A DNA stretch of 64,000 nucleotides from Aquibacillus saliphilus (GTDB lineage Bacteria; Bacillota; Bacilli; Bacillales; Amphibacillaceae), in assembly GCF_020404745.1 (NCBI RefSeq), contig NZ_JAIZAP010000001.1, forward strand, positions 372,001 through 436,000. The letters are read 5' to 3'. Made by a program: the position numbers and the translations under genes. The notes under the pieces were generated by a model. The model did no database searches and was not told where the DNA came from. It saw nothing but the letters and a program-made list of their open reading frames with translations. This document shows, piece by piece, positions 9,609 to 21,244 of this stretch (the first letter of the stretch is position 1; each line of letters starts with the position of its first letter).

Positions 9609-10715
9609 CTATTCAAATAGATCTTCATCTATATCAGAATAAGAATCTTCTTCTTGGGTAAATTCAGATAAAAGACCTTGTTCTTTAGCTTCAGATTCAC
9701 TTTTTATATCTATTTTCCAACCAGTTAGTTTGGCAGCTAATCGGGCATTTTGACCCCGTTTACCTATTGCTAAGGATAACTGATAATCTGGAACTATTAC
9801 AGTAGTTGCTTTATCTTCTTCATTAACGATTACTTCTACGACCTTTGATGGACTTAGAGCATTAGAAACATAAACAACTGGATCTTCAGACCAAGCAACA
9901 ATATCTATCTTTTCACCCTTCAATTCATTAACGATAGTCTGCACTCGTTGTCCTCTTTGACCCACACAAGAACCAACTGGATCTACTTCAGGATTCGCAG
10001 CATAGACAGATATTTTTGATCTGTCTCCAGCTTCTCTAGCAACAGATCTAATTTCAACTGTCCCATCATAGATTTCTGGTACTTCCATTTCAAATAGACG
10101 TTTTAGTAAACCTGGATGTGTTCTTGAAACATAAATATGTGGACCTTTATTCGTATTTTCAACTTTAGTCACAAAAACTTTTAGGCGATCATGAACATTA
10201 TATTGTTCAGTTGGCATTTGTTCACCTTCAGGTAATCGCGCTTCAATTTTACCAAGATTCACATAAATAAAACGAGGATCTTTTCGTTGAATTATCCCTG
10301 TCATTACATCCTCTTCTCTATCTATGTATTCATTAAAAATCACACCTCGTTCAGCTTCTCGTACTCGTTGGGTAACGACTTGTTTAGCTGCCTGTGCTGC
10401 AATTCTTCCAAAGTCTTTTGGTGTGACTTCAATTTCGATAACATCTCCAAGTTCATAATTGGGATCTAATTGCTTTGCTTCTTCAAAAGCTATCTGTTGT
10501 TGTGTATCTTCTACCTCTTCAACAATATCTTTTCTAGCAAATACATGCATACTACCTGTGTCTTCATTTAAATCAACACGGACATTTGTTGCAGATTTAA
10601 AATTTTTCTTATAAGCGGAGATAAGTGCAGCCTCAAGGGCTTCCATAAGAATATCTTTATCAATTCCTTTTTCTTTCTCCAGATACTGAATCGCATCAAA
10701 AAGCTCACTGCTCAA
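9609..10715 (-). CDS. nusA: Transcription termination/antitermination factor NusA
   Basis: 368 residues, close to B. subtilis NusA (371). The N-terminal RNA-polymerase-binding domain (SSELFDAIQYLEKEKGI...) is followed by an S1 domain (near 135-200), then two KH domains with SCVGQRGQRVQTIVNEL and SLAIGKRGQNARLAAKLTGW. A short acidic tail (EEDSYSDIDEDLFE) ends the protein. NusA stimulates pausing and intrinsic termination in Bacillus. It lies 14 nt after rimP and is probably autoregulated through termination in the rimP leader, although that is inference. Confidence 0.98.
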   Translation of the reverse strand: MSSELFDAIQYLEKEKGIDKDILMEALEAALISAYKKNFKSATNVRVDLNEDTGSMHVFARKDIVEEVEDTQQQIAFEEAKQLDPNYELGDVIEIEVTPKDFGRIAAQAAKQVVTQRVREAERGVIFNEYIDREEDVMTGIIQRKDPRFIYVNLGKIEARLPEGEQMPTEQYNVHDRLKVFVTKVENTNKGPHIYVSRTHPGLLKRLFEMEVPEIYDGTVEIRSVAREAGDRSKISVYAANPEVDPVGSCVGQRGQRVQTIVNELKGEKIDIVAWSEDPVVYVSNALSPSKVVEVIVNEEDKATTVIVPDYQLSLAIGKRGQNARLAAKLTGWKIDIKSESEAKEQGLLSEFTQEEDSYSDIDEDLFE

Positions 10716-10729
10716 CGTCTATTCCCCCT

Positions 10730-11203
10730 TCAATTAAAAGTTACCGCTAATCGTGCCTTTGCAATTTTACGTAACGGTATTTCCATCTCTTTTTTGCGTG
10801 TTTTTATTTTGATTTCTAAAGTAACAGTTTCATTTTCAAATGATTTTAAAATACCTTCATATTCTTTTTCACCATCGAGAGGCTCATAAAGTTTAATATA
10901 AATAGTATTATTAATATTTTTTTCAAAGTCTTCTTTTCTTTTTAACGGTCGTTCTGCCCCCGGTGAGGAAACTTCTAAAAAGTAAGGATAGGTTACTGGG
11001 TCTTCTTCATCTAGTTTTTCACTAAGTTTTTCTGACACCAGACCACACTCTTCGATATCTACGCCGCCATCTTTATCAACATAAACTCGTAAAAACCAAT
11101 TTTGACCTTCTTTTTCAAACTCAACGTCAACTAGGGTTAAATTAAGTTCTTTAAGTATTGGTTGTACTAATTCTCCTGTCGTTTCTGTAACATTATTGCT
11201 CAA
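10730..11203 (-). CDS. rimP: Ribosome maturation factor RimP
   Basis: 157 residues, the expected size for the 30S assembly factor RimP (YlxS). Family motifs: [20 protein letters not shown], then [20 protein letters not shown] and [13 protein letters not shown]. The start is TTG at 11203, 7 nt from AAGGAGGG (11211-11218); no better start is present. First gene of the rimP-nusA-rnpM-ylxQ-infB-ylxP-rbfA operon, preceded by a 330-nt structured leader. Confidence 0.96.
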   Translation of the reverse strand: MSNNVTETTGELVQPILKELNLTLVDVEFEKEGQNWFLRVYVDKDGGVDIEECGLVSEKLSEKLDEEDPVTYPYFLEVSSPGAERPLKRKEDFEKNINNTIYIKLYEPLDGEKEYEGILKSFENETVTLEIKIKTRKKEMEIPLRKIAKARLAVTFN

Positions 11204-11535
11204 TGTTTTCCCTCCTTCAATACACGTAAGAATAAATGTTCTGATAAAGTATTTTTGTTAGTATACTCAAGTTTAGTTCTTTCATTTAGTTATTTGTATA
11301 ATAATGAATCGGTAATTTTTACTTAATTTCATTAATTGACGCCGTATTTAACAATAACAAAGAGTAAATACAAAACCCTTGCCATTACTTATCGGCAAGG
11401 GGAACTTATCAGTTTCCATCCTATTCTAGGGACCTACCTTTACATCCTCCTGCGACAGCGACAGACAAAATGCAAAAAAAGTATGAAGAAAGAGTGGGTT
11501 TCCCCACTCTTTCGTTCCTACGTATCAATGCTTAC
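11204..11535 (-). promoter_or_regulatory. Long multi-hairpin 5' leader of the rimP-nusA-infB operon
   Basis: This fills most of the 501-nt gap between polC and rimP. In RNA order it holds: a 10-bp stem with arms AAAGAGTGGG and CCCACTCTTT (11489-11512), followed by CTTCATAC and seven T; a TGTCGC tandem; AGGAGG immediately abutting ATG-TAA; a small CCTA/TAGG stem; a GGAA/TTCC stem (11401-11417); and an 8-bp stem CCCTTGCC/GGCAAGGG (11376-11401) followed by TTTTG. The last 170 nt before rimP are AT-rich without clear structure. The first hairpin could equally be the polC terminator. A leader controlled by NusA-dependent termination is an inference. Confidence 0.5.
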
Positions 11536-11542
11536 CACAAAA

Positions 11543-11571
11543 AATATACCACATCTTACAATTTAATGCAA
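11543..11571 (-). promoter_or_regulatory. SigA promoter for the rimP-nusA-infB operon
   Basis: TTGCAT (11566-11571), 17-nt spacer, TATATT (11543-11548) on the minus strand. It lies 340 nt upstream of rimP and in front of the hairpin series. The -10 region matches that of the rpsB promoter in this window. Confidence 0.65.
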
Positions 11572-11704
11572 GAAAATCACTGATTACACCTTAGGCTACT
11601 ACAATTCTTTCATTCTAAACTCTTTATTTGAATACAATATTTGATCCGTTTGGATTTTCCCATTCTTATTTTAAAAAGGAAAAATCACATATATTCAAAT
11701 TCTT

Positions 11705-14700
11705 CTAAAATAATGATAACTGATTAGCATCGGCCATACCATCTAGGCAACCGTGATTATCTAAATACTCTAATACAGTTTTAGAAATTCTACTGCGTTC
11801 TCGCAAATCTTCTTTCGAAAGAAACTCTCCATCTTCTCTTACTTTGACTATATTTAAAGCAGCGTTCGTACCTAATCCATCAACTGCATTAAATGGCGGA
11901 ATTAATGTGTTGCCATCAACGATGAAATCAGTAGCATTTGAGGTATATAAATTCACCTTTTGGAATGAAAAACCTCTTTCATTCATTTCTAAGGCTATTT
12001 CTAACACAGTCAAAAGGTTCTTTTCTTTAGGTGTTGCGTCATTACCTTTTGCAATAATTTCTTCCACTCTTTTTCTAATCGCTGCACTACCTTTGACCAT
12101 TACATCCAGATCGAAATCACCTGCACGTACAGAGAAATAGGCAGCATAAAAGAAAATAGGATAATGAACTTTAAAATAGGCAATTCTAACGGCCATTAAT
12201 ACATAAGCGGCAGCGTGGGCTTTAGGGAACATGTACTTAATTTTCTTACATGAATCAATATACCAATCTGGTACATTATTCTTCTTCATTTCCTCTATCC
12301 ATTCGTCTTGCAACCCTTTACCTTTACGAACAAACTCCATAATCTTAAATGCAAGTGATGCATCTAAACCTTTATGCATTAAGTAAACCATAATATCATC
12401 ACGACAGCCAATTACATCAGGAAGCGTACAAATTCCTTTGTTTATTAATTCTTGCGCATTACCCAACCATACGTCAGTACCATGGGACAGACCAGAAATC
12501 ATGACCAGCTCAGCAAAGGTTTTCGGATTTGTATCCTCTAGCATTTGACGAACAAATCTAGTTCCAAATTCTGGAACGCCTAATGTTCCAGTTTTACACA
12601 TAATTTGATCTGAGGTAACACCAAGCACATCAGGTCCAGAAAATATTTTCATTACTTCTTTATCATCAGTCGGTATTGTAATTGGATCAATTCCGCTTAA
12701 ATCTTGCAGCATCCGAATTACGGTAGGATCATCATGTCCAAGGATATCCAATTTCAATAAATTATCATGAATGGAGTGAAAATCAAAATGTGTCGTCTTC
12801 CATTCTGAGTTTTTATCGTCGGCTGGGAACTGAATTGGCGTGAAATCATAAATTTCTTTATCATCAGGTACAACGATAATTCCTCCTGGGTGTTGTCCTG
12901 AGGTTCGTTTTACACCAGTACATCCCTGTACAAGACGGTCTACTTCAACGTTTTTAATCTGTAGCTGTTGATCCCCTGCATACCCCTTTACATAACCATA
13001 GGCAGTTTTTTCTGCAACAGTTCCAATTGTACCAGCCCTAAACACCTTGTCCTCTCCAAATAATACTTTCGTATAATTATGTGCACGAGGTTGGTAAGCA
13101 CCAGAGAAGTTTAAGTCAATATCAGGAACCTTATCTCCTTTAAATCCTAGGAATGTCTCAAATGGAATATCCTGCCCATCTTTTTTTAAGTTTTCACCAC
13201 AATTAGGGCACTGCTTCTCAGGTAAATCGAATCCACTACCAACGGAACCATCATTAAAGAATTCATTGTACTGGCAACCTGTACACACATAATGTGGTGG
13301 AAGTGGATTTACCTCTGTGATTTCAGTTAACGTAGCAATAAGAGAAGAACCTACAGAACCACGCGATCCAACTAAATAGCCATCTTCTAGCGACTTTTTA
13401 ACTAATTTATGGGATATTAAATAAATAACAGCGAAGCCATGGCCAATTATACTTTTCAATTCTTTTTCAATTCTTTTCTCAACTAATTCTGGCAATGATT
13501 CTCCGTAAATTGATTTCGCCCTATTATAGCTCATTTCCCTAATTTCATCTTCTGCACCATCAATATTGGGTGTATATAAATCCTCTTTAATTGGCTTGAT
13601 GGATTCAATTGAGTCAGATATATATTGAGTATTGGTGACTACTACTTCCTTGGCTAAATCTACCCCTAGGAAACTAAAACACTCTAGCATTTCATCTGTT
13701 GTTCTAAAATGCACATCCGGAAGTGTTTGTCTGTTAAGCGGGTTTCCCTTTTGAGACGAAATTAAAATTTGACGATATAACTTATCACGTTGCTCAATAT
13801 AATGAGTATTTCCTGTAGCGACACACTTCTTATTCAGTCTTTCTGCCATTTCAACAAGATTTCTTAAAATATCAAAAATCTGAGCTTCGTTTTGTACCAA
13901 CTCTCTTTCGAGTAAATGGTTATAATTTGAGGGTGGTTGTATTTCAATATAATCATAAAATTCAGCGGCTTTTTCAGCTTCATCTTTCGACTTTTGCATC
14001 ATCGTTTCAAAAACTTCCCCTTTATCACAACCAGAACCAACTAAAATACCTTCTCGATACTTTTGTAGTTGTGACCTTGGAATTCGAGGGACTCGGTAAA
14101 AATAATCAATATGCGCCATTGATACAAGTCGGTAAATATTTTTTAATCCTATTTCATTTTGAGCTAATAATGTGACGTGAAATGGACGTGAACGCTGGTA
14201 TGCATTCCCTTCACCCATATGTTGATTAAATTGATTGTGATTTGTGATCCCTTTTTCGTTTACTTTTTTTATAAGCTTCCACAACAGATAGCCTGTTGCT
14301 TCTGCATCATAAATTGCTCTATGGTGTTGTGTTAATTCAATATCTAGTAGCTTACACAATGTATTAAGACGGTGATTTTTATTGTCTGGGAATAAAAATC
14401 TTGCAAGTTCTAATGTGTCTATAACAGGATTACTAGCTTTATCGTAATCAACTTTTCTCAGACCTTCATTTAAAAAACCCATATCAAAACTAGCATTGTG
14501 GGCAACTAAAATATCATCACCCATCCACTGGTGAAAATCTTTTATAACATCACCAATTTCCGGTGCATCGTTAACCATGTCATCAGTAATGCCTGTTAAA
14601 TCAGTTGTCGTTTGAGATAACGGGTGATGCGGATTAGCAAACGATTCAAATCGGTCAATAATTTGACCGTCTTTTATTTTCACAGCTGCTAATTCTATAA

Positions 14701-15997
14701 TTGTGTCATAAACAGCTGATAGTCCTGTGGTCTCAACGTCAAAAACCGCATATGTCGCCTCACTCAAATCAACATCATGTTCATTGTAAGCAATCGGGAC
14801 GCCATCATCTACGACGTTCGCTTCTAAACCATAAATAGCTTTTATACCATGCTTCGTGCTAGCGGCATATGCTTCAGGATATGACTGGGCAACAGCATGA
14901 TCTGTAATAGCAATTGCTTTGTGCCCCCATTTTGCAGCCTGTTCAACTAATTTAGAAGCCGAAACAACAGCATCCATTTGGCTCATTGTTGTATGTGCAT
15001 GTAATTCTACACGTTTTTCGTTTTCAGGTTCCTTATCGATTCTTTCTTCTGATACAATTTGATTAATATCATTCGCCATCATAGTCAGTTCGTTTGTAAA
15101 AGTATCTGTTTGGACTGTTCCACGGGCTTTAATCCAAATTCCTTTTTGAATTTGCTGAAATTTTTCTGCATCTTCATCGCCTTTAGAGAACTTTTTAATT
15201 TGGAATGAATCTGTATAATCAGTTGCTTTAATAATTAACAAGTGACGACCCGATCGTAATTCTCTGACATCAACATCAAAAATATAGCCCTGTACCACTT
15301 TACTTCTTTCTTCCTCTAGAATCGTTTCCATAGGATCGGCTTCTTCCTTAATCTTGTATCCGATCATTACAGGACCTTGAGGGATATTATCGGTTTTTTG
15401 TTTTGCTCTTTCTTCTTGATCACGGACAGCTTTTTGGACGAGCTTTTGATCCTCTAATGCTTTTTGCGCTCTGAATTTTTCGATGTCGCCTAATTCTGTT
15501 TTAACATCAATATCGAGCGTGTAGTTAAGCGAACCAATTCGATAACAATAACTTTTGAACTCTGGTTCAAGGCGTTTTCTTAACGCACTTGCTTCGGCAT
15601 CATTCCTGGAAGTTAACATAATCTTATTCCCATTAATTCTAGGCTTTTGTTCGTACACTAGATCACGATATGCAGGTGATAAATCTTTTAGTGACGAGAC
15701 GAAATCTTGCCAGTAATCACAAACATCTTGTTCAACTAGAGACTTTTTATTTGTATAAAGAGTCCATTCGATTTGGGCTAACCGGGAAAAAGTTTCCTGT
15801 AATTTCAATGTGAATAATTTATAAACTGAAGGTGGTAATACACTTGATAGGTTTATATGAAAGTGCCACGCTTTATTCTTCGTATATACTTCTAATTTTG
15901 ACAAAGAACTTCCGCCAAAGTGTTCATCTATTAAATCTTGTGGCATTTCTAATTGTTGTAGTAAAAGACTCATTTTATCATTGCTGGATATGTCCAT
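11705..15997 (-). CDS. polC: DNA polymerase III alpha subunit, PolC type
   Basis: 1430 residues; B. subtilis PolC has 1437. It is the main replicative polymerase of low-GC Gram-positives. Order of domains: N-terminal domains and OB fold, PHP domain ([13 protein letters not shown] near residue 330), an inserted DEDDh 3'-5' exonuclease with FDVETTGL (near 420) and [10 protein letters not shown], then the polymerase core. The core shows a zinc site ([10 protein letters not shown] ... CPNCGENL) and the palm motif [12 protein letters not shown]. The C-terminus LSLF resembles a clamp-binding tail. Start chosen at ATG 15997 with GGGGAGG upstream; the open frame to 16036 has no ribosome site. It stands as its own transcription unit, flanked by hairpins. 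Confidence 0.98.
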   Translation of the reverse strand: MDISSNDKMSLLLQQLEMPQDLIDEHFGGSSLSKLEVYTKNKAWHFHINLSSVLPPSVYKLFTLKLQETFSRLAQIEWTLYTNKKSLVEQDVCDYWQDFVSSLKDLSPAYRDLVYEQKPRINGNKIMLTSRNDAEASALRKRLEPEFKSYCYRIGSLNYTLDIDVKTELGDIEKFRAQKALEDQKLVQKAVRDQEERAKQKTDNIPQGPVMIGYKIKEEADPMETILEEERSKVVQGYIFDVDVRELRSGRHLLIIKATDYTDSFQIKKFSKGDEDAEKFQQIQKGIWIKARGTVQTDTFTNELTMMANDINQIVSEERIDKEPENEKRVELHAHTTMSQMDAVVSASKLVEQAAKWGHKAIAITDHAVAQSYPEAYAASTKHGIKAIYGLEANVVDDGVPIAYNEHDVDLSEATYAVFDVETTGLSAVYDTIIELAAVKIKDGQIIDRFESFANPHHPLSQTTTDLTGITDDMVNDAPEIGDVIKDFHQWMGDDILVAHNASFDMGFLNEGLRKVDYDKASNPVIDTLELARFLFPDNKNHRLNTLCKLLDIELTQHHRAIYDAEATGYLLWKLIKKVNEKGITNHNQFNQHMGEGNAYQRSRPFHVTLLAQNEIGLKNIYRLVSMAHIDYFYRVPRIPRSQLQKYREGILVGSGCDKGEVFETMMQKSKDEAEKAAEFYDYIEIQPPSNYNHLLERELVQNEAQIFDILRNLVEMAERLNKKCVATGNTHYIEQRDKLYRQILISSQKGNPLNRQTLPDVHFRTTDEMLECFSFLGVDLAKEVVVTNTQYISDSIESIKPIKEDLYTPNIDGAEDEIREMSYNRAKSIYGESLPELVEKRIEKELKSIIGHGFAVIYLISHKLVKKSLEDGYLVGSRGSVGSSLIATLTEITEVNPLPPHYVCTGCQYNEFFNDGSVGSGFDLPEKQCPNCGENLKKDGQDIPFETFLGFKGDKVPDIDLNFSGAYQPRAHNYTKVLFGEDKVFRAGTIGTVAEKTAYGYVKGYAGDQQLQIKNVEVDRLVQGCTGVKRTSGQHPGGIIVVPDDKEIYDFTPIQFPADDKNSEWKTTHFDFHSIHDNLLKLDILGHDDPTVIRMLQDLSGIDPITIPTDDKEVMKIFSGPDVLGVTSDQIMCKTGTLGVPEFGTRFVRQMLEDTNPKTFAELVMISGLSHGTDVWLGNAQELINKGICTLPDVIGCRDDIMVYLMHKGLDASLAFKIMEFVRKGKGLQDEWIEEMKKNNVPDWYIDSCKKIKYMFPKAHAAAYVLMAVRIAYFKVHYPIFFYAAYFSVRAGDFDLDVMVKGSAAIRKRVEEIIAKGNDATPKEKNLLTVLEIALEMNERGFSFQKVNLYTSNATDFIVDGNTLIPPFNAVDGLGTNAALNIVKVREDGEFLSKEDLRERSRISKTVLEYLDNHGCLDGMADANQLSLF

Positions 15998-16121
15998 TAT
16001 TGTTCCTCCCCTATCCAGTAGTGACGTTTTTTTCATTTCTTTAGGTTTTTTATCCTACCTGAAGGACCTGAAAATCGTACATCTAATATGGATGATTCAC
16101 TTAATTATTCTACTACTAATT

Positions 16122-16157
16122 AAAACCCTTGTCATCAGAGAATTCGACAAGGGTTTT
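16122..16157 (-). terminator. Terminator hairpin after proS (possibly bidirectional)
   Basis: A 12-bp stem with arms AAAACCCTTGTC and GACAAGGGTTTT and a 12-nt loop. On the minus strand the tail is TTTTAATT. On the plus strand the tail is seven T, so it could also block antisense transcripts. It lies about 95 nt after the proS stop. Confidence 0.7.
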
Positions 16158-16252
16158 TTTAACTAGTTAGGAAATTATACCATGGACTACTGTGGATGAT
16201 TAATTCCAAAGCTTTGCCACGTCCAGCTTCGAATGCGCCTGCGCTTTTGTTG

Positions 16253-17956
16253 CTATTTTCCTAATAACTTATTTACTTTTTCCAATATATCCGACTGATG
16301 AAGATCGGATTGTTCTCCACCTACTCGTGTTTTAAATTCAACATAGCCTTCTTCAGCTCTTTTACCTACTGTTATTCGATAAGGAATTCCTATCAAATCA
16401 CTATCAGTAAACTTAACTCCTGCTCGTTCTTTTCTGTCATCATAGAGTACTTCAATTCCAGCTGATTTTAAGGTTTGATATATATCATCAGCTAATAGTC
16501 TTTGTTCCTCTTTTTTTGAATTGATAGCGAGAAGATGCACCTGGAAAGGTGCTACATCTGACGGCCAAGTAATACCATTTTCGTCATGGTATTGCTCCAC
16601 TATTGCTGCTAGAGTTCTAGAGACTCCTATTCCATAAGAACCCATAACCATCGTTTTAGCTTTACCATTATCATCTAAATATTTGGCACCCATTTTATCT
16701 GCATAGAAATCTCCTAATTTAAACACATGTCCGACTTCAATACCTTTAGCAAACAGGATTGTCCCATTACCATCCGGAGAAGAATCACCTTCTTGAATAA
16801 ATCGTAAATCAGCATACTTGCTAATTTTAAAGTCTCGTTCCGGGTTTACATTCACGTAATGGTATCCATTGTCGTTAGCACCACAAGATACATTAGCCAC
16901 AAATTCGACTGCATGATCAGCAACAACTTCTATTTCTTCATTTACACCGATTGGACCAAGTGATCCAAATCCAGCGCCGATTACAGTTCTCGTTTCTTCC
17001 TCAGTAGCTAGTTCAACTACACTAGCATCGTAAAGATTCTTCAATTTAATATCGTTTACCTCATGATCTCCACGTGTAACAACCAGAACTAGCTGTTCAT
17101 CAACTTTAAACATTAGTGCCTTTAATCCTTTTGAAAGGGAATGATTTAAATAATCAGCTACTTCTTGCATTGTTTTTTGGTTAGGCGTTGCTATTTTCTC
17201 TAACTCTTTTAATGGTTCATTCTCTTTTGTATAAGTTGATACGACAGGTGCCATTTCAATGTTTGCTGCATAATCCGATGTATCAGAATATGCAATCGTG
17301 TCTTCGCCAACTTCCGATAAAACCATGAATTCATGGGTATCCTTACCACCCATTGCACCAGAGTCTGCAATAACAGCTCTGAAATTCAAACCACATCGCT
17401 TAAAAATTTTGGTGTAAGCCTGATACATTTTCTTATAGCCTGTGTCAAGACTTTCATATGAATCGTGGAATGAATAAGCATCCTTCATAATAAATTCTCT
17501 GCCACGCAACAACCCAAATCGTGGTCGCTTTTCATCTCTAAATTTTGTTTGTATTTGATATAACATAAGAGGAAGTTTTTTATAACTTTTTACTTCATCT
17601 CTAATCAAGCTAGTTATTACCTCTTCATGTGTTGCACCAAGAGCAAATTCTCTATTATGTCGATCATGTAGACGCATCAATTCTGGACCAAACGTGTTCC
17701 ACCTTCCAGTTTCCATCCAAAGTTCTGATGGTTGCAGTGCAGGCATCAACATTTCATTGGCACCAGCATTATCCATCTCTTCTCTGACTATTTCTTCAAC
17801 TTTGCGAAGCACTCTCTTACCTAATGGTAAAAAGCTATAAACGCCAGAGGCGGTCTGACGGATGAAACCTGCTCTAAGCAATAGTTGATGACTTTTTATA
17901 TCTGCATCCGTTGGTATTTCTCTAAGTGTTGGTATAAGTGTTTGACTTTGTTTCAT
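16253..17956 (-). CDS. proS: Prolyl-tRNA synthetase (bacterial type with editing domain)
   Basis: 567 residues, close to B. subtilis ProS (564). Class II synthetase that charges tRNA-Pro. Motif 2 region [21 protein letters not shown] is at about residues 137-157, an inserted editing domain spans about 230-380, motif 3 is in [17 protein letters not shown], and a C-terminal anticodon domain follows ([13 protein letters not shown]). It starts at ATG 17956 with GAGGTG upstream, 41 nt after rseP. No T-box leader fits in this short gap. It ends the dxr-rseP-proS group. Confidence 0.98.
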   Translation of the reverse strand: MKQSQTLIPTLREIPTDADIKSHQLLLRAGFIRQTASGVYSFLPLGKRVLRKVEEIVREEMDNAGANEMLMPALQPSELWMETGRWNTFGPELMRLHDRHNREFALGATHEEVITSLIRDEVKSYKKLPLMLYQIQTKFRDEKRPRFGLLRGREFIMKDAYSFHDSYESLDTGYKKMYQAYTKIFKRCGLNFRAVIADSGAMGGKDTHEFMVLSEVGEDTIAYSDTSDYAANIEMAPVVSTYTKENEPLKELEKIATPNQKTMQEVADYLNHSLSKGLKALMFKVDEQLVLVVTRGDHEVNDIKLKNLYDASVVELATEEETRTVIGAGFGSLGPIGVNEEIEVVADHAVEFVANVSCGANDNGYHYVNVNPERDFKISKYADLRFIQEGDSSPDGNGTILFAKGIEVGHVFKLGDFYADKMGAKYLDDNGKAKTMVMGSYGIGVSRTLAAIVEQYHDENGITWPSDVAPFQVHLLAINSKKEEQRLLADDIYQTLKSAGIEVLYDDRKERAGVKFTDSDLIGIPYRITVGKRAEEGYVEFKTRVGGEQSDLHQSDILEKVNKLLGK

Positions 17957-17997
17957 CTATTTCACCTCATGTATCCTATTAATTTTTAAGTTATACT

Positions 17998-19254
17998 TTA
18001 CAGAAACAATCGTTGTATATCATTCCATGTCACTACAAGCATTAGTAACATTAATAATGCAAAACCAATGAAATGTACAATACCTTCTTTTTGCGGATCA
18101 ATCGGCTTGCCACGAACTCCTTCTAGTCCAACAAATAGTAGTCTTCCTCCATCAAGTGCAGGTAGAGGTAATAAATTAATAATTCCTAAGTTAACACTTA
18201 GTGCAGCAGTCCACGATAAGAAATTCATAAAACCAGTTTGAACGACTTGGTCAGTCGCATCATATATACCTACAGGTCCTGATAACATATCAATTGAAAA
18301 TTGACCAGTTACTAATTTACCAAGGTTAACGAGAATTAGTTTAGACCACATATATGTTTGCTCTATACTATATGGTACAGCTTTAATAACTGATTTTTCT
18401 AATGATATTTGAACTCCAATTTGTCCAACTACCATGTCTTGTGTTTCTAATCTTCTAGGAACAACGTTTAACTCTACCATCTCATCGTTTCGATTGACGG
18501 TCATCGTTAATTCTTCCTCAGGATTATTTTGTACAATTTGTTGAAATTCTGTCCATGTACTGATATTAGTACCATCGATTTGGATGATTTCATCTCCAGC
18601 TGTAAAACCGGCTTCAGATGCTGGGCTATCCTCTTGAACTTCACCAATTAATGCATTCTCAGCAGGAACACCTTGCATGAATCCCAGTAGTATAAATATA
18701 ACAATTGTTAATAGAAAATTCATCATTGGTCCGGCAAATAGTTGCATTGCTCGTTGAGGAACAGTTTTGGAAGCGAATTGTCGGTCGTAAGGAGCTATTT
18801 GCGTTTCTCTTTCATCCATAATAAACACTGCTTTTGGATCCACTTCAAACGTTAGTTTTTCCTCTTCATCAACTTCATAACCTTCTATTACTAAAGCATG
18901 ATCAAGATCTGATTTTTCAATTTCGATGACATGTGCATTGGGATGTTTTGATTTGTTATTGACTATAATCTTATTGACTTTTCCATCGTCGTTAAATTCC
19001 AGTCCGATGTGTTGACCTGCTTTTAAGTCAATTATTTCTGGATCTTCCCCTGCTACACGAACATAACCACCAAGGGGTAATAGTCTAATTGTATAAAGGG
19101 TTTCATCGTTTTTGAAAGAAAAAACCTTTGGACCGAATCCAATCGCAAATTCTCTAACTAACATTCCTGCTCTTTTTGCAAATATAAAATGGCCAAACTC
19201 ATGAACGAACACAAGTAGACCGAACATTAACACAAATGCGATGATGGTGGTCAA
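17998..19254 (-). CDS. rseP: Site-2 intramembrane metalloprotease RseP/RasP
   Basis: 418 residues. Membrane-embedded zinc protease; in B. subtilis RasP cleaves anti-sigma factor RsiW and cell division protein FtsL. The first membrane helix holds HEFGH, a PDZ domain occurs near residues 200-280 (GFTAGDEIIQIDG), and the last helices hold NLLPLPALDGGRLL, with the conserved Asp ligand in the LDG motif. Start: the GTG at 19263 touches the AAGGAG site and cannot be served by it; TTG at 19254 sits 10 nt away and gives MTTIIAF, similar to the B. subtilis N-terminus. It lies 16 nt after dxr. Confidence 0.96.
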   Translation of the reverse strand: MTTIIAFVLMFGLLVFVHEFGHFIFAKRAGMLVREFAIGFGPKVFSFKNDETLYTIRLLPLGGYVRVAGEDPEIIDLKAGQHIGLEFNDDGKVNKIIVNNKSKHPNAHVIEIEKSDLDHALVIEGYEVDEEEKLTFEVDPKAVFIMDERETQIAPYDRQFASKTVPQRAMQLFAGPMMNFLLTIVIFILLGFMQGVPAENALIGEVQEDSPASEAGFTAGDEIIQIDGTNISTWTEFQQIVQNNPEEELTMTVNRNDEMVELNVVPRRLETQDMVVGQIGVQISLEKSVIKAVPYSIEQTYMWSKLILVNLGKLVTGQFSIDMLSGPVGIYDATDQVVQTGFMNFLSWTAALSVNLGIINLLPLPALDGGRLLFVGLEGVRGKPIDPQKEGIVHFIGFALLMLLMLVVTWNDIQRLFL

Positions 19255-19270
19255 ATGTAGCACTCTCCTT

Positions 19271-20416
19271 TTAATTTAAATAGGATGTTACTTGCCTTCT
19301 TGTTTGTTGGTCAACTTCCAATATCGTTTGTAAATCAGGTGATTGAATAACTCTGTGATTATCCAAAGCTTTTTGTATAAAAGTCTCAATTGTTAGGAAA
19401 GAAATTTTCCCTTTTAAAAATAAATCTACTGCAACTTCATTTGCTGCATTTAATACTGTAGGCATTGTTCCACCTTTTTTTCCTGCATCAAAAGCCATTC
19501 TAAGACATGGAAATCGATTTAGATCCATCTTATTAAAATGAAGTTGATTAATTTCAGTTAAATCAAGCTTCTTAGCTTGAGGTAATTCAAGCCTTTTGGG
19601 ATATGTTAACGCATATTGTATTGGCACCCTCATATCAGGAGAACCTAATTGTGCAATAACACTATTATCACTAAATTCAACCATAGAGTGGATAACACTC
19701 TCTTTATGAAGAATAACTTCTATCTGGTCATAAGGGATATCAAACAACCAATGTGCTTCAATCACTTCTAGGCCTTTATTCATCATCGTTGCAGAATCTA
19801 TTGTAATCTTCGCACCCATACTCCAATTTGGATGATTTAAAGCATCTTGAACATTTACCTTAGCAATCTCTTCCCTTGTCTTGTCTCGGAAGCTGCCACC
19901 AGACGCTGTCAGTATAATCTTATTAACTTCACCACGATTTTCTCCATTTAGGCATTGAAAGATTGCTGAGTGCTCACTATCGACAGGAAGCAGGCTTACA
20001 TTATTTTTCTTCGCTTCTTCCATAACTAAATGACCAGCAGTAACTAGTGTTTCCTTGTTCGCAATAGCAATTTGTTTCTTATTTTTAATGGCACTAAGGG
20101 TTGCTTCAAGACCAACACTTCCCATTACCGCATTTATTACAATATCTGTTTTTGAATCGACACTTATCTCTATCATACCCTGATTACCTACCAAGATATC
20201 ATTATGATAAACAACATTTTCTAATTTTCTTTTTGTATCATTATCAAGAACAACTATTTTTTTGGGTTTAAATTCATTTATGATTGGAATAGCCTTGTCT
20301 ATATTTTTGCCAAATGCTAAGGCGTATAGGTCAAATTGATCTGGGTGCTGACGTAATATATCCAATGTTTGCATACCAATTGAACCAGTAGCACCTAATA
20401 GTGCAATTTTTTTCAT
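19271..20416 (-). CDS. dxr: 1-deoxy-D-xylulose-5-phosphate reductoisomerase
   Basis: 381 residues. Second enzyme of the MEP isoprenoid pathway: NADPH-dependent conversion of DXP to MEP. N-terminal Rossmann motif [16 protein letters not shown], then [13 protein letters not shown] and [15 protein letters not shown], which supplies the metal-binding Asp and Glu of the active site. Later substrate-binding segments include TASGGSF and [20 protein letters not shown]. It lies between cdsA (23 nt) and rseP, the conserved uppS-cdsA-dxr-rseP-proS order. Confidence 0.98.
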   Translation of the reverse strand: MKKIALLGATGSIGMQTLDILRQHPDQFDLYALAFGKNIDKAIPIINEFKPKKIVVLDNDTKRKLENVVYHNDILVGNQGMIEISVDSKTDIVINAVMGSVGLEATLSAIKNKKQIAIANKETLVTAGHLVMEEAKKNNVSLLPVDSEHSAIFQCLNGENRGEVNKIILTASGGSFRDKTREEIAKVNVQDALNHPNWSMGAKITIDSATMMNKGLEVIEAHWLFDIPYDQIEVILHKESVIHSMVEFSDNSVIAQLGSPDMRVPIQYALTYPKRLELPQAKKLDLTEINQLHFNKMDLNRFPCLRMAFDAGKKGGTMPTVLNAANEVAVDLFLKGKISFLTIETFIQKALDNHRVIQSPDLQTILEVDQQTRRQVTSYLN

Positions 20417-20439
20417 GTTTCACACTCCTATGTCTCATC

Positions 20440-21231
20440 CTATGAAATAAAATGGATAAAATGCAATAATGGAAAAACAAAAATCCAACTATCAAACCGG
20501 TCTAAAATCCCACCATGACCAGGTAGAATTTTCCCTGAATCTTTCACATTATAATGCCTTTTAAATGCCGATTCTACAAGATCACCTACTTGTCCAAACG
20601 CAGATGCTAAGACAGTGACAACTAAAACTATCAATGCAGAAGGATGAACAGGTACAAATGTATGGAAGATAAAAGCTACTAGACACGCTAGAATTATACC
20701 TCCTATCGCACCTTCAATTGTTTTGTTAGGACTGATTTCTGGCCATAACTTTCTTTTGCCAAATGCTCTTCCAAAAAAGTATGCACCAGTATCAGTAGCT
20801 AAAATCACAACAATTGCATAAAAGACATATCTTAAACCTGCTGCCTGAGTTTCCATAAAGTAATAAAAACCTAATCCTACATAAATTGCGGATAAAACTA
20901 GAAAACCAGCATCTTCGAACGTGAATTTATTTTTCACTAAAACAGTATAAGATAATAGTAATAAAACTACGAATAAAGTTATCTCGGATTTCGACAAGTG
21001 AAAACCTTTAATTAGCGTATAATCCTCATAAGGAAATAGGAGACCCCATAATAAAAACAAAGTAATGATTGTTGGTATTGGATAAGTTGTCATTTTCCTC
21101 ATTTTGAGCAGTTCCAATAAGCCAATTGATCCAATAAGATACATAATTAAATAAAATGGCAGACCGCCATAAAATACAAAAGGGAAAAATAAAAGTATTG
21201 CGATTATCGCTGTAATAATTCTTGTTTTCAT
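20440..21231 (-). CDS. cdsA: Phosphatidate cytidylyltransferase
   Basis: 263 residues, multiple membrane helices. It makes CDP-diacylglycerol from phosphatidate and CTP at the membrane, the entry step to acidic phospholipids. The family signature near the C-terminus reads SAFGQVGDLVESAFKRHYNV followed by KDSGKILPGHGGILDRFDS, with the conserved metal-binding Asp residues. It follows uppS by 13 nt with a modest AAGGTG ribosome site. Confidence 0.97.
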   Translation of the reverse strand: MKTRIITAIIAILLFFPFVFYGGLPFYLIMYLIGSIGLLELLKMRKMTTYPIPTIITLFLLWGLLFPYEDYTLIKGFHLSKSEITLFVVLLLLSYTVLVKNKFTFEDAGFLVLSAIYVGLGFYYFMETQAAGLRYVFYAIVVILATDTGAYFFGRAFGKRKLWPEISPNKTIEGAIGGIILACLVAFIFHTFVPVHPSALIVLVVTVLASAFGQVGDLVESAFKRHYNVKDSGKILPGHGGILDRFDSWIFVFPLLHFIHFIS

Positions 21232-21244
21232 TTATATCCACACC

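Noticed and set aside
17957-17997. T-box leader for proS
   Set aside because: Only 41 nt separate rseP and proS, too short for a T-box, and no tRNA-like specifier structure is visible.
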